A stretch of 64,000 bases of DNA from Rhodobiaceae bacterium (GCA_020637855.1 JACKJR010000008.1:45171-109170); one strand, 5' to 3'. Counted from the first letter of the stretch, positions 1-10,852 are shown. Notes: generated from the letters alone by a model not told the origin. Made by a program: numbers and translations.

Positions 1-83
1 GGCTTGCGGGCGCGACTTGAGCCGGATTGCCGAACCCTTGCACTCAAGGTTAAAGGTGACGTCTCATCAGCTTCAAGAGGTGC

Positions 84-836
84 ATGAAAATGATCAAGCC
101 GCTCGTGGCCGGAAACTGGAAAATGAACGGCCTTAGCGCCGACCTAGATGTGATCACAGCGATTGCGGAAAAGGCGGACGGGCTTTCCGGCCAGGTGGAC
201 CTGATGATCTGCCCGCCTGCGACGCTGGTCCGCAACGCGGTCTATTCATGTATCGAAACGGCGCTGATGATCGGCGGTCAGGATTGCCATCCCAAGCCTT
301 CCGGCGCGCATACCGGCGATATTTCGGCGCAGATGCTGGTGGATGCCGGCGCGAAAGCGGTCATTCTGGGGCATTCCGAACGCCGCGCCGACCATGGTGA
401 ATCCGATGAACTTGTCCGCGCCAAGACTGAGGCCGCACTCGCGGCAGGGCTTGTCGCGATTGTCTGTGTGGGGGAATCAGAAGCCGAGCGGCGTGCCGGC
501 AAGGCTGTGGATCGCGTCATGTCGCAACTCGCCGGTTCGCTGCCAGAGGGCTGTTCGGCTGAAACGGTCATCATTGCTTATGAGCCAGTCTGGGCGATCG
601 GTACCGGTTTGACGCCGACGACGGACGATGTCGCGGAGATGCACGCGGCCATCAGATCGCATCTGAGCGGGCGTTTTGGGGATGAGGGGGCCGCCAAGCG
701 CATTCTTTATGGCGGATCGGTCAAGCCGGCGAATGCTTCGGAGCTTATGTCCGTTGAGAACGTCAACGGCGCACTTGTTGGCGGGGCGAGCCTCAAAACC
801 GCCGATTTCCTCGGTATCGCTGCGGCATATACCTGA
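84..836 (+). CDS. tpiA: triosephosphate isomerase
   Basis: Interconverts dihydroxyacetone phosphate and glyceraldehyde 3-phosphate in cytoplasmic glycolysis and gluconeogenesis. The 250-residue protein has the usual family length. The substrate-binding segment AGNWKMNG contains Lys13, LGHSERR supplies the electrophilic His97, and AYEPVWAIGTG supplies the catalytic base Glu167; the phosphate-binding YGGSVKP follows near the C-terminus. An AAGAGG ribosome site just upstream supports the ATG at 84; a second in-frame ATG two codons later is the alternative. It heads a rightward run with secG and pyrG, an order common in Alphaproteobacteria. Identification is secure. Confidence 0.97.
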   Translation: MKMIKPLVAGNWKMNGLSADLDVITAIAEKADGLSGQVDLMICPPATLVRNAVYSCIETALMIGGQDCHPKPSGAHTGDISAQMLVDAGAKAVILGHSERRADHGESDELVRAKTEAALAAGLVAIVCVGESEAERRAGKAVDRVMSQLAGSLPEGCSAETVIIAYEPVWAIGTGLTPTTDDVAEMHAAIRSHLSGRFGDEGAAKRILYGGSVKPANASELMSVENVNGALVGGASLKTADFLGIAAAYT

Positions 837-954
837 TTGATCTTCGCAATTATTTTGCGCCGGACTTGACGAAGGCGGCCTGAAAGGTCAATTCAACGCG
901 CAAAGCCTGCCTGCCCGAGCCGGGACGGGCGCAACCGAGATTCTGGTCCTAGTC

Positions 955-1335
955 ATGGAAACTGTCATTATCGTCATCCACCTGATGGTGGTTCTAGCGC
1001 TTGTCGGCGTGATCCTGCTGCAGAAATCCGAGGGCGGCGCGCTCGGTATGGGCGGAGGGGGCGGCAACTTTCTCTCCGGCCGCGGTACGGCCAATGTGCT
1101 GACGCGCGCGACGACGTATCTTGCCGCGGCTTTCTTTGCCACCTCGATTATCCTGACCATTCTGCACAACAACACAGGTGGGGGCTCGATCCTCGATGGT
1201 TCAGGCGCTCCGGCGGCAGCTCCGTCTGCACCGGCGGGCGCTGCGACGACCGACGATCTGAAAAACCAGCTGACGCCGCCTGCGGGCGGTGATGGCGGCT
1301 CGGGTACAGGCCCGCAGGTGCCGATCAGCCAGTAA
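955..1335 (+). CDS. secG: preprotein translocase subunit SecG
   Basis: Small integral-membrane subunit of the SecYEG translocon that assists protein export. The 126-residue product has two hydrophobic segments (about residues 3-21 and 55-74) separated by the conserved glycine-rich cytoplasmic loop with GGGGGNFLSGRG. The C-terminal tail is rich in Ala, Pro and Gly, a frequent feature of alphaproteobacterial SecG. It lies 118 bases after tpiA and is followed directly by a strong terminator, so it probably ends that transcript before pyrG. Confidence 0.93.
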   Translation: METVIIVIHLMVVLALVGVILLQKSEGGALGMGGGGGNFLSGRGTANVLTRATTYLAAAFFATSIILTILHNNTGGGSILDGSGAPAAAPSAPAGAATTDDLKNQLTPPAGGDGGSGTGPQVPISQ

Positions 1336-1342
1336 TCGAAGC

Positions 1343-1372
1343 GAGGCGGCCGTCGGGCCGCCTCTTTCATTT
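1343..1372 (+). terminator. Rho-independent terminator after secG
   Basis: A perfect nine-base-pair GC stem (1343-1351 with 1356-1364, loop GTCG) is followed by a T-rich stretch (TTTCATTTC). It begins eight bases after the secG stop and separates the tpiA-secG transcript from pyrG. Confidence 0.85.
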
Positions 1373-1476
1373 CACGCCGGGGTTTATCCACGGTTTCTGC
1401 GAAAACACGAAAAAAGCGCTGCCGGAGAGATTTTTGACTCCCCGAATCGTTTGTCGGCGCGTTATTCACAAGGTCC

Positions 1477-3105
1477 ATGGCGCGGTACATTTTCATAACC
1501 GGCGGCGTGGTTTCCTCACTCGGCAAGGGGCTTGCGTCCGCCGCACTCGGTGCGGTTCTTCAGGCGCGCGGCTACAAGGTCCGTCTGAAGAAGCTCGACC
1601 CCTATCTCAATGTCGATCCGGGCACGATGAGCCCGTATCAGCATGGCGAGGTGTTCGTCACCGACGACGGGGCGGAGACCGATCTCGATCTTGGCCACTA
1701 TGAACGCTTCACCGGCGTTCCGTGCGCACAGTCGGACAACATCACCACGGGCCGGATCTATCAGGACATCATCGCGCGTGAACGGCGCGGCGATTATCTC
1801 GGCGCGACGATCCAGGTCATTCCGCACGTTACCGACGAGATCAAGAAATTCGTCCTATCGGACAATGGCGACGCGGATTTCGTGCTGGCCGAGATCGGCG
1901 GCACTGTCGGCGATATCGAGGGCTTGCCGTTTTTCGAGGCGATCCGTCAGCTCGGCCAGGAACTTCCGCGCGGTGACGCGATTTTCATCCATCTCACGCT
2001 GCTGCCGTTCATTCCGAGCGCCGGGGAGCTGAAGACCAAACCGACCCAGCACTCGGTTAAGGAACTGCGCGGTATCGGTATCCAGCCCGACATCCTGCTG
2101 TGCCGCTGCGACAGGCCGATCCCCGAGGACGAACGCCGCAAGCTTGCTCTGTTCTGCAACGTGCGCCCCTCTGCTGTGATCGAGGCGCGCGATGCCGATA
2201 CGATCTATGCCGTGCCGATCGCCTATCATGAGTCCGGTCTCGACAAGGAAGTATTGGACGCTTTCGGGCTGCCGTCGGATACCAAGCCTGACCTGGGCAA
2301 GTGGGAGGAGATCGTCGATCGTATCCGCAACCCGGAAGGCGAGGTGACGATTGCCATTGTCGGCAAATACACCGGGCTTAAAGACGCCTACAAATCGCTC
2401 AACGAAGCGCTGATGCATGGCGGCATCGCCAACAAGGTGCGGGTCAACATCGAGTGGATCGAATCGGAAATCTTCGAGAAGGAAGATCCCACGCCGTTTC
2501 TTGAAGGCGTGCACGGCATTCTGGTGCCCGGCGGATTCGGCCAGCGCGGCGCGGAAGGCAAGATAAACGCTGCAACTTTCGCACGCGTTCGCCATGTGCC
2601 GTATTTCGGCATCTGCTTCGGCATGCAGATGGCGGTGATCGAGGCGGCGCGCAACCTTGCCGGCGTTACACAGGCCAATTCGACGGAATTCGGCGCAACG
2701 CCGGAACCCGTGGTCGGCCTGATGACCGAATGGGTGCGTGGCAACATGCGTTATGAACGCGGCGCGGAGAGTGACCTCGGCGGCACCATGCGGCTTGGCG
2801 CCTACAAGGCGCGGCTGGCGGAAGGTTCGCAGGTCGCCGGCATTTACGGCGGCTGCGATATTTCCGAGCGTCACCGACACCGCTACGAGGTCAACACTGC
2901 CTATAAGGAGCGCTTGGAAGCGCAGGGCCTGAAGTTCTCCGGTATGTCGCCGGATGGCCTGTTGCCTGAAATCGTCGAGAACACGGGCCATCCCTGGTTC
3001 ATCGGTGTGCAATATCATCCCGAGTTGAAGAGCCGGCCCTTCGACCCGCATCCGCTGTTCAGTTCCTTCATCGAGGCTGCCGTGGAGCAGAGCCGCCTTG
3101 TCTAA
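1477..3105 (+). CDS. pyrG: CTP synthase (glutamine hydrolysing)
   Basis: Converts UTP to CTP with ATP and glutamine, the last step of pyrimidine nucleotide synthesis. The 542-residue length is standard. The N-terminal amidoligase half begins with FITGGVVSSLGKG, the nucleotide-binding loop. The class I glutamine amidotransferase half carries the nucleophile Cys380 in FGICFGMQMAV and the His/Glu pair in QYHPELKSRP near the C-terminus. The ATG at 1477 begins MARYIFITGG, the usual family start. The next gene overlaps its last eight bases, suggesting coupled translation. Confidence 0.98.
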   Translation: MARYIFITGGVVSSLGKGLASAALGAVLQARGYKVRLKKLDPYLNVDPGTMSPYQHGEVFVTDDGAETDLDLGHYERFTGVPCAQSDNITTGRIYQDIIARERRGDYLGATIQVIPHVTDEIKKFVLSDNGDADFVLAEIGGTVGDIEGLPFFEAIRQLGQELPRGDAIFIHLTLLPFIPSAGELKTKPTQHSVKELRGIGIQPDILLCRCDRPIPEDERRKLALFCNVRPSAVIEARDADTIYAVPIAYHESGLDKEVLDAFGLPSDTKPDLGKWEEIVDRIRNPEGEVTIAIVGKYTGLKDAYKSLNEALMHGGIANKVRVNIEWIESEIFEKEDPTPFLEGVHGILVPGGFGQRGAEGKINAATFARVRHVPYFGICFGMQMAVIEAARNLAGVTQANSTEFGATPEPVVGLMTEWVRGNMRYERGAESDLGGTMRLGAYKARLAEGSQVAGIYGGCDISERHRHRYEVNTAYKERLEAQGLKFSGMSPDGLLPEIVENTGHPWFIGVQYHPELKSRPFDPHPLFSSFIEAAVEQSRLV

Positions 3106-3982
3106 TTCCGCAGACGCCAAGCGCGGTATCGATCATCTCGTGCTGCCTGTGAGCGATCTCGATGTGGCGCGGCAGAGTTACGAACGGCTTGGCTTCACCT
3201 GCACGCCCGACGCCTATCATCCGTTTGGTACCAAGAACTTTCTGGTTCAGCTGCAGGGCTCGTTCCTCGAAATCCTGGCCGTCCATGACCGCGGCATCTT
3301 TCCAGCTCCCGGGCCGGAGGATTTCAGCTTTCCGCGCTTCAACGACGGTTTTCTCGCCCGCAACGGCGAGGGATTCTCGATGCTGGTGATGGATTCAAAC
3401 GATCCCGGCACCGACCGCGCCGACTTCATGGATGCCGGCCTGAACGTGCACGCGCCGTTTTCCTTCGGCCGCGTCGCCGTGTTGCCGGACGGGACACAGG
3501 CAAACGTCGGGTTCGAACTGACATTCGTCACCGATACCGGCATGCCTGACTGCGGCTTTTTCACCTGCCATCAGGTGCATCCGCCGGAACTGTTCTGGAA
3601 GCCGGATTACCAGCGCCATGCCAATACGGCCCGGTCGATCAAGACGGTCGTTCTGGCCGGTGAAGACTGGCGCGATCATGTCACTTTTCTTGAAGGGTTT
3701 ACAGGAACACAGGCAGAGATTTCGTCGGACCATGCCCGGTTCAGAACGTTGCGCGGCGATGTCGTTGCCGGAACGCCTGTGTTTTCGGCAGGAATTTTCT
3801 GCATGCAGCCACCAGCTTACGAAACGCTGCGTTTTCTCGGGTATGAAATTCAGATCGCGGATTTTCATTCGGCAAGGGATTGCCTGGACGCTGCCGGCCT
3901 GAAATTTGTCGGCATTGGCGAGCAATGCGTCATTTTTCCAAGCGACCAACTTCACGGCGTTCCGATTGCCTTCTCCGTGTGA
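3098..3982 (+). CDS. VOC (glyoxalase-like) family protein
   Basis: A 294-residue protein of the vicinal-oxygen-chelate superfamily. The N-terminus (GIDHLVLPVSDLDVARQSYE) is the typical first beta-alpha-beta unit with a metal-ligand His, and a second repeat begins around residue 175 (SIKTVVLAGEDW). The layout resembles the glyoxalase-like domain proteins found next to pyrG in Rhizobiales. The TTG start at 3098 overlaps the pyrG stop; no better start lies nearby. The substrate is unknown. Translational coupling to pyrG may be positional rather than functional. Confidence 0.8.
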   Translation: MSNSADAKRGIDHLVLPVSDLDVARQSYERLGFTCTPDAYHPFGTKNFLVQLQGSFLEILAVHDRGIFPAPGPEDFSFPRFNDGFLARNGEGFSMLVMDSNDPGTDRADFMDAGLNVHAPFSFGRVAVLPDGTQANVGFELTFVTDTGMPDCGFFTCHQVHPPELFWKPDYQRHANTARSIKTVVLAGEDWRDHVTFLEGFTGTQAEISSDHARFRTLRGDVVAGTPVFSAGIFCMQPPAYETLRFLGYEIQIADFHSARDCLDAAGLKFVGIGEQCVIFPSDQLHGVPIAFSV

Positions 3983-4027
3983 ACGTGCCACCACGGCGAA
4001 CAAACGAAACTCAACGCGGATTGTCCC

Positions 4028-4861
4028 TTGAGCAACGCTTCGAAAACCGTATCCGTCGGCGGGGTATCCTTCGCCAATGACAAACCGTTTGCGCTGATCG
4101 CTGGCCCTTGCGTGCTGGAAAGCCGCGACCATGCGCTCGATATTGCCTCCAGCCTCAAGGAATTGACCGAAGAGCTCGGTATCGGGTTTGTCTTCAAGAC
4201 ATCCTTCGACAAGGCCAACCGAACGAGCCTGAAATCGGCGCGCGGTCTCGGCCTCGATGCGGCGCTGACCGTGTTTGCCGAGGTCAAGTCGCGGCTCGAC
4301 GTGCCGATCACCACGGATGTTCATCTGCCGGACCAGTGCGCGGAAGCATCCGAAATCGTCGATCTTCTGCAAATCCCGGCGTTCCTGTGCCGGCAGACCG
4401 ACCTTCTGGTTGCCGCCGCCGAGACCGGACGGCCCGTGAACGTCAAAAAGGGGCAGTTTCTCGCCCCCTGGGACATGGCGAATGTCGTTGCCAAACTCAC
4501 CGGTACCGGCAATCCGGATGTGATGGTCACCGACCGGGGAACGAGTTTCGGCTACAATACGCTGGTGACGGATTTCCGGGGACTGCCAACCATGGCTGCG
4601 GACGGTACTCCGGTCATCTTCGACGCGACCCACTCGGTTCAGCAGCCGGGCGGGCTTGGCGGAAAATCCGGCGGACAGCGCGAATTTGTTCCCGTGCTGG
4701 CGCGGGCTGCCATTGCGGTCGGTGTGGCAGGACTCTTCATCGAGACGCACGAAGACCCGGATAATGCGCCGAGCGATGGACCGAACATGGTGCCTCTTGC
4801 TGACATGCGCGCATTGCTGCAGAGGCTGATGGCGTTCGATGGCGTTGCCAAGTGCGTGTGA
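4028..4861 (+). CDS. kdsA: 3-deoxy-8-phosphooctulonate (KDO-8-P) synthase
   Basis: Condenses phosphoenolpyruvate with arabinose 5-phosphate to make KDO 8-phosphate for lipopolysaccharide inner core. The 277-residue protein shows the DAHP/KDO8P synthase barrel motifs IAGPCVLES, FKTSFDKANR, the LCRQTDLL strand, VKKGQFLAPWDM and DATHSVQQPGG. The start is a TTG at 4028 and the protein begins MSNASKTVSVGG. It sits 45 bases after the VOC gene and before eno in the conserved pyrG-kdsA-eno neighbourhood, although here four genes intervene before eno. Confidence 0.96.
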   Translation: MSNASKTVSVGGVSFANDKPFALIAGPCVLESRDHALDIASSLKELTEELGIGFVFKTSFDKANRTSLKSARGLGLDAALTVFAEVKSRLDVPITTDVHLPDQCAEASEIVDLLQIPAFLCRQTDLLVAAAETGRPVNVKKGQFLAPWDMANVVAKLTGTGNPDVMVTDRGTSFGYNTLVTDFRGLPTMAADGTPVIFDATHSVQQPGGLGGKSGGQREFVPVLARAAIAVGVAGLFIETHEDPDNAPSDGPNMVPLADMRALLQRLMAFDGVAKCV

Positions 4862-4898
4862 TCCTGCTCGGCGCCCATAAATATCCGTTTACGAGACG

Positions 4899-6329
4899 TC
4901 AGGCCGCCTGATCGGTACTTTCCTGCAATCCGTTCTTGCTGGCTACGGGTACGTTTTCTGCATCGTCATCCAGATCGCGCCTTTCAGGGCCACCATAAGT
5001 GGGGTCCTCTCCAAGCCTGCGATCAAGCGGTCCGCGGCGCAGGGACAGCAGGAAGGCTTTGACTTCAGCAGACAAAGTGTCTGCCTGCGATACCAGGCTT
5101 TGTGAGGCTCCGAAGACATCGCCAGCAAGTCTGCCTGTGTCCTGGGTCTGCATGGAAACCTTGTGGATGTTTTCCGTTACGTTGCTGGCGCCTGCAAATG
5201 CCTGATCGACATTGTATGCAATTTCGTCCGTCCGCGTTTTTTGAGCGTCGATGGTCTCGGCGGCGTCGCTGGTTAGACCGGATATTTCCTCAATGGTTTG
5301 CGTGATGGTGGCGATGGCTGCAACGGCCTCTTGGGTCGCGGACTGAACCGCTTCCACATGGTGAGAAATTTCACCTGTTGCATTGGCGGTTTGCGATGCG
5401 AGAGCCTTCACTTCGTTGGCAACGACCGAGAAACCCTTGCCCATTTCGCCGGCGCGCGCGGCCTCTATGGTTGCGTTGAGCGCAAGCAGATTGGTCTGGT
5501 TCGCGATATCGTTGATAAGACTGACAACGTCGCCAATTCGGGCGGCAGCGCTGTCGAGACCACGAATGATGCCATCGGTTTTTTTGGCATGTTCCACGGC
5601 GCGCGACGCGATATCCGCCGAGTGGCTGATTTTGCTTGCTGCTTGTTGAGACGAGGAGGCGAGTTCGCCGGCAGACTTGGAAGCTCCCTGGACGTTTGTC
5701 GTTGCCTCTTCGGCTGCCGCTGCCACGGCGGTTGCGCGTTCGCTCGTATTCTTGGCACCCTTGTCCACCGATTCAGCCAGTTCGATCATCGTGGCTGAAG
5801 ATGCCGAGATTGCATTGGTCACATCGCGAACGGCGTTCTCGAAACGCGTTGTAGACGTGTTGACCTCGCCGATACGCCCTTCGATCGTGGCCATTGCCGC
5901 GTTGATTATGGAAGCGCCGGAGGCAAGCGCACCATCCAGCCCCTCGGGCAGAATGCGGCGAAAGTATTTGTGGTTTCGAACCGCACTCAGCACCGCGGTC
6001 GTCTCGCGGATGTAGGCGTCGATCCGGTCGACCATATCATTGATGGCGTAGTGAAGTTCCGCCAGATCGCCGGCATCGGGAATAATAACTGTCCGCCGTT
6101 CGAAATTGCCGCGCGAAATCTCGCCGCAGTAAACGGCCGCATCATTGATGACTTTCTGCACGCGAGAGAGCATGACCAACGCCGATATGGCGCCAATTAT
6201 TGCAAGACATCCTCCAATTACCGCCGGAAGATACAAACCCAGCCAGGATGAAGCGATAGCGGCGATTGCACCTATTGCAGCCAGCCCGGCAGATATCTTG
6301 GCTTTAGAGAGAGAAGATAAGTTCGTCAT
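4899..6329 (-). CDS. methyl-accepting chemotaxis protein without periplasmic domain
   Basis: A 476-residue chemoreceptor. Two adjacent hydrophobic helices (about residues 11-55) form a membrane hairpin with essentially no periplasmic sensor. A HAMP-like segment follows (SRVQKVINDAA onward). The signalling coiled coil contains the highly conserved tip NQTNLLALNATIEAARAGE (about residues 270-290). The C-terminal tail is charged (RRLGEDPTYGGPERR). Its start overlaps the stop of the upstream PAS gene by 26 bases. Receptor and PAS protein together have the parts of an Aer-type energy sensor split into two polypeptides, so the input may come from the PAS partner. Confidence 0.9.
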   Translation of the reverse strand: MTNLSSLSKAKISAGLAAIGAIAAIASSWLGLYLPAVIGGCLAIIGAISALVMLSRVQKVINDAAVYCGEISRGNFERRTVIIPDAGDLAELHYAINDMVDRIDAYIRETTAVLSAVRNHKYFRRILPEGLDGALASGASIINAAMATIEGRIGEVNTSTTRFENAVRDVTNAISASSATMIELAESVDKGAKNTSERATAVAAAAEEATTNVQGASKSAGELASSSQQAASKISHSADIASRAVEHAKKTDGIIRGLDSAAARIGDVVSLINDIANQTNLLALNATIEAARAGEMGKGFSVVANEVKALASQTANATGEISHHVEAVQSATQEAVAAIATITQTIEEISGLTSDAAETIDAQKTRTDEIAYNVDQAFAGASNVTENIHKVSMQTQDTGRLAGDVFGASQSLVSQADTLSAEVKAFLLSLRRGPLDRRLGEDPTYGGPERRDLDDDAENVPVASKNGLQESTDQAA

Positions 6330-6825
6330 AGGAACGCGCCTTTGAGCGAATGATTTCCTTCAGATGGTCGTAGGATTTCTGCAGTCCGGTCTTGCGGTTT
6401 GATTCTGAATTTTCGATAGCCAACAGATCGGCGTAGAGCGGTTCGATAACCTTGCTGATCACTTCACGTCGCGGGACGCGGCGGTTGGAGTGGTAGCCGA
6501 CAACATTCCAGTCCTTGTCAAAGGATGGCGTGACGTGGGCAAATACCCAGTAATAGCCTCCTGTCTTGGACAGGTTTTTCACATAGGCGAAGACCTCATC
6601 ATGGCTTCCGAGCATGTCCCACAGCAGTTTGAAGACGGCTCGCGGCATGTCCGGATGCCGGATGATGCTGTGGGGCTGGCCAATCAGTTCTTCCTCACAA
6701 TATCCGGCGATCTGGCAGAAGGTTCTGTTGGCGTAGGTAATCCTGCCTTTCAAATCGGTCTTCGAGACGATGATTTCCGATTTTTCGAAAGTCAGTTCGG
6801 AATTGTCAGGCGTTGGACGGTTCAT
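6304..6825 (-). CDS. PAS-domain (Aer-like) sensor protein
   Basis: A 173-residue single PAS-domain protein when started at the ATG at 6825 (MNRPTPDNSELTF). A TTG 20 codons upstream (6885) would add an unconvincing N-terminus. The motifs IVSKTDLKGRITYANRTF, SIIRHPDMPRAVF and NLSKTGGYYWVFAHVTP are those of the FAD-binding PAS domain of Aer-type redox receptors. A short helical C-terminal tail follows. The stop overlaps the chemoreceptor start by 26 bases, so the two are co-translated. The likely role is sensing redox or energy state for chemotaxis; cofactor binding is inferred from the family. Confidence 0.85.
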   Translation of the reverse strand: MNRPTPDNSELTFEKSEIIVSKTDLKGRITYANRTFCQIAGYCEEELIGQPHSIIRHPDMPRAVFKLLWDMLGSHDEVFAYVKNLSKTGGYYWVFAHVTPSFDKDWNVVGYHSNRRVPRREVISKVIEPLYADLLAIENSESNRKTGLQKSYDHLKEIIRSKARSYDELIFSL

Positions 6826-7230
6826 CTTGTTTGGCAGTTTTTTAAGGCAATTCACCAAGAGGGAGGGATTTGAGGAAGGAAACAATTCATCCGGTTTCCG
6901 ATCTATTAACGATGCGGGTTGTTCGGCTCATGGTAGGTAGTTTGCCGTAAGCATTGCTTCGTTTTGATCCGGTGTTGTTCCCGGAATTTCTACTCCTGGT
7001 TGATACTCCTTGGGGGATTTCATTCTCATCGATTGTGATGGAAGCAAGCTCTGAAATTGACGCGGGTAGAAAGTCCGGTGATTTGAGCGCTGGCGGGCAG
7101 CCGATTCGGTCAGGCAATCTGGCTGGTGATAATTCATTCCGGGGCAAACAAGGGTCCGTGGTATGAAGTTGGATATTCGTTCAAACCTTCAAACCCTCAA
7201 ACCTTCTGTCCCCTCGGAAAAGCTCTGAAC
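6826..7230. other. divergent intergenic region
   Basis: About 400 bases between the leftward PAS gene and the rightward MFS gene, presumably holding both promoters. No convincing ORF is seen. Just before the MFS start there is a short imperfect tandem repeat of TTCAAACC (about 7180-7205), three units. No function is assigned. Confidence 0.5.
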
Positions 7231-8397
7231 GTGCGCCTCGACCTGATATTCGCGCTCAGCCTTGCGGGCCTCGGCAGCAATATCGCATTGCGTCTCGTCG
7301 ATCCTCTGGTGCCGACGATCGCGGGCGAGTTTGGCCTGTCGGTCACCACGGTTGCGACATTGGCGACGGCTTATGCACTGCCATATGCGCTGTTCCAGCC
7401 GGTGCTTGGACCGGTCGGTGACGCTATCGGCAAAGCGCTGCTGATCCGCGCCAGCCTGGTCGTGCTGGCCTGCGGTCTGGTGATGTGTGCGCTTGCGCCG
7501 AACTTTCCGTCGCTGGTTGCGGCGCGCATCATCTGCGGCATGGCGGCCGGCGGCATCATTCCGGCTGCCTTCGCCATGATTGGCGACCGTATTCCCATGG
7601 CCGACAGGCAGGTGGCGATCAGTCGCCTATTGCTGTTGATCTTCATTGCGCAGATCGCGGGCGCCGGTGGGGCAGGGGCATTGTCAACCGTTTTCGGCTG
7701 GCGTGGTGTGCTGCTGTCCGCGGCAGCTGTAACGGCGAGTGTGGCCGCTTTCACTTTCACCACGCTGACCCCGCGCGAGGGTGTGGTGCGCAAAAAGCCT
7801 TCGATCAGCAGCGCTATTGCCGGTTACCGCGAGGTTTTCGCCAATCCGCAAGCCGTGCCGCTTTTTCTACTGGCCTTTCTGGAAGGGACGGCTGTCTTTG
7901 CGACGCACCCATATGTTGCTTCGATCCTCAAGGCCCGCGAAAATGTTGACGCGTTCGAGGCCGGGATGGTCATCGGCTCCTTCGGTGTCGGCGCGTTAGG
8001 CTATACGCTCGTGGTGAAGCAACTGGTCGCCACGCTCGGGCCCAGGCGCATGGCGATCATAGGAGCCTTGTTTGCCGGCGGCGCGCTGGCGCTGTTTGCG
8101 TTCGGCCGTGACTGGCGCATCGATTGCGCCCTGTTCTTTATCTTCGGCTTCTCGTTCCTGATGCTTCACAACCCGTTGCAGGCTGTTGCTACGGAACTGA
8201 GCGCGACGGCGCGCGGTTCCTCCGTGGCGCTGTTCGCCCTGTCGCTATTCCTGGGGCAGGCCGTGGGGCCTCCGATTTTCGGGGCGGCTTCCTTCCTTGC
8301 CGGGAACCTGCCGATGATCCTCGCCGAAGCCGCAATCGTCGCCAGCCTCGGAGTACTGGCGGCGCGCTTTGTTCTCGTCGATCGGAAGAAAACCTAG
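7231..8397 (+). CDS. MFS transporter
   Basis: A major facilitator superfamily permease of 388 residues from the GTG at 7231 (VRLDLIFALSLAG). The open frame extends 35 codons upstream, but that extension is not membrane-like. About twelve hydrophobic helices can be traced. The loop after helix 2 (LGPVGDAIGKALLIRASL) matches the MFS signature with the usual G-x-x-x-D pattern. GMAAGGIIPAAFAMIGD in helix 4-5 and the RRMAIIGALFAGGAL half-repeat indicate the AraJ/Bcr-like drug or sugar efflux group. The substrate is unknown. It stands alone, with a convergent gene downstream. Confidence 0.85.
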   Translation: MRLDLIFALSLAGLGSNIALRLVDPLVPTIAGEFGLSVTTVATLATAYALPYALFQPVLGPVGDAIGKALLIRASLVVLACGLVMCALAPNFPSLVAARIICGMAAGGIIPAAFAMIGDRIPMADRQVAISRLLLLIFIAQIAGAGGAGALSTVFGWRGVLLSAAAVTASVAAFTFTTLTPREGVVRKKPSISSAIAGYREVFANPQAVPLFLLAFLEGTAVFATHPYVASILKARENVDAFEAGMVIGSFGVGALGYTLVVKQLVATLGPRRMAIIGALFAGGALALFAFGRDWRIDCALFFIFGFSFLMLHNPLQAVATELSATARGSSVALFALSLFLGQAVGPPIFGAASFLAGNLPMILAEAAIVASLGVLAARFVLVDRKKT

Positions 8398-8407
8398 GAC
8401 CGGCACC

Positions 8408-9403
8408 TTAAGCGTTCGCCGGGGCGCGCAAATCCTGTGTTGCTTCGTCCCAGCGCCACGGATCGTTGCCCAGGGCGTGATAACCGCCGAACCACTGGTC
8501 AATGCCGTTTTCGGTAACGAAATCCGCGTCGCCAGCCAGCAATGCTCTTCCGAAGTCCGTCAGCGTCACTTTCGATTGTGCAAACGCTCGATAAGCCTCG
8601 TCACTGTGACAGGCATCATGGAGCGTTCCGGAAAGCCCGGCGATGGCCGGTGTCGGGGCTGAAGCGAGAGTGTCCAGGATGCGAAAGAAGCTCAGATCGC
8701 CCATGAACATGGCGTCCTCACGTTTCGCAACTGCGCCGAATGCCTTTCCTGCAGGCAGTGGGGTCAGTGCGCCTTCCTCCAGACACCAGCGCTGCGTGCG
8801 GCCCAAGCCGCAGGTCGTATCGGGAAGTTCGGCAAGAAACCTGAGCAAGGCAGAGCCGAGCCATGGCAGTGTACTCAACCCGGGCGCGAGCGCTTTTGCG
8901 AAGTTTGCCAGTGCTGTGCAATTGCCATCGCGAAAGAACCGCCACGCCTGTGCCGCCTCGTGGCGCATTTGCAGGCTGACGGCTTGTGTGTTTTCAGCAA
9001 ACCGCAATACGTCTTCGGGGCTTTGGGTACCGAGGTAGTCGTCTGCCTGAATCAGATAGACCCCGGTTTCGCGTTCCGTATCCTCCAGGGCGTCGAGGAT
9101 ATCGAGCAGTTGAAGCTGGTCATAGAGATCGTGTTCCAGCCAGATTTCGATGCGTTCGTAGTTTTCAAGATCTGCGAAAATTCTCTCGCGCTCCGCGAAT
9201 CCTTCTGCGACCTCGTTTTCGTGCTGGTGAAAAAGGCGAACAATCTCGCCCTGCCGCATGGCGTGAAAAGCCGTCCGGCTTCCACATTCGGTGACACGCC
9301 CCTCATGCAACACGTCGCGCCATGGAAGAATCGCATCTTTTACGCCTGCAGCGCGAAACTGATGGAGTGCGGAGTCACCGTTGGTGATGATCAGACGCGC
9401 CAT
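8408..9403 (-). CDS. DUF1835 domain-containing protein
   Basis: A 331-residue protein beginning MARLIITNGDSALHQFRAAG and continuing through ILPWRDVLHEGRV, the recognisable DUF1835 N-terminal domain. A central EIWLEHDLYDQLQLLDIL stretch and a C-terminal WRWDEATQDL segment match the second conserved domain usually paired with it. Members are predicted cytoplasmic proteins of unknown activity. It is transcribed toward the MFS gene and divergently from eno. No role can be assigned. Confidence 0.8.
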   Translation of the reverse strand: MARLIITNGDSALHQFRAAGVKDAILPWRDVLHEGRVTECGSRTAFHAMRQGEIVRLFHQHENEVAEGFAERERIFADLENYERIEIWLEHDLYDQLQLLDILDALEDTERETGVYLIQADDYLGTQSPEDVLRFAENTQAVSLQMRHEAAQAWRFFRDGNCTALANFAKALAPGLSTLPWLGSALLRFLAELPDTTCGLGRTQRWCLEEGALTPLPAGKAFGAVAKREDAMFMGDLSFFRILDTLASAPTPAIAGLSGTLHDACHSDEAYRAFAQSKVTLTDFGRALLAGDADFVTENGIDQWFGGYHALGNDPWRWDEATQDLRAPANA

Positions 9404-9565
9404 TTGGGTGCTCTTTGTTCAAACCGGATCACGAAGGAATTTGCCGGCAGGCGATATTCCGTCAGGAACAAGGAGATATTCCCGTCCCAGGAAACATTCC
9501 TCCTGCGGCAAAAATGAAATACAAGCGCGGTAACAACCCGATATGCAACCATCCCGGAGCAGGCC

Positions 9566-10852
<1,287 letters not shown>

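Noticed and set aside
1855..3120. Long frame antisense to pyrG
   Set aside because: It is a high-GC shadow of a certain gene, with no domain and no ribosome site. The same applies to other long antisense frames, for example 3395-4750, 9716-10657 and 20375-21535.
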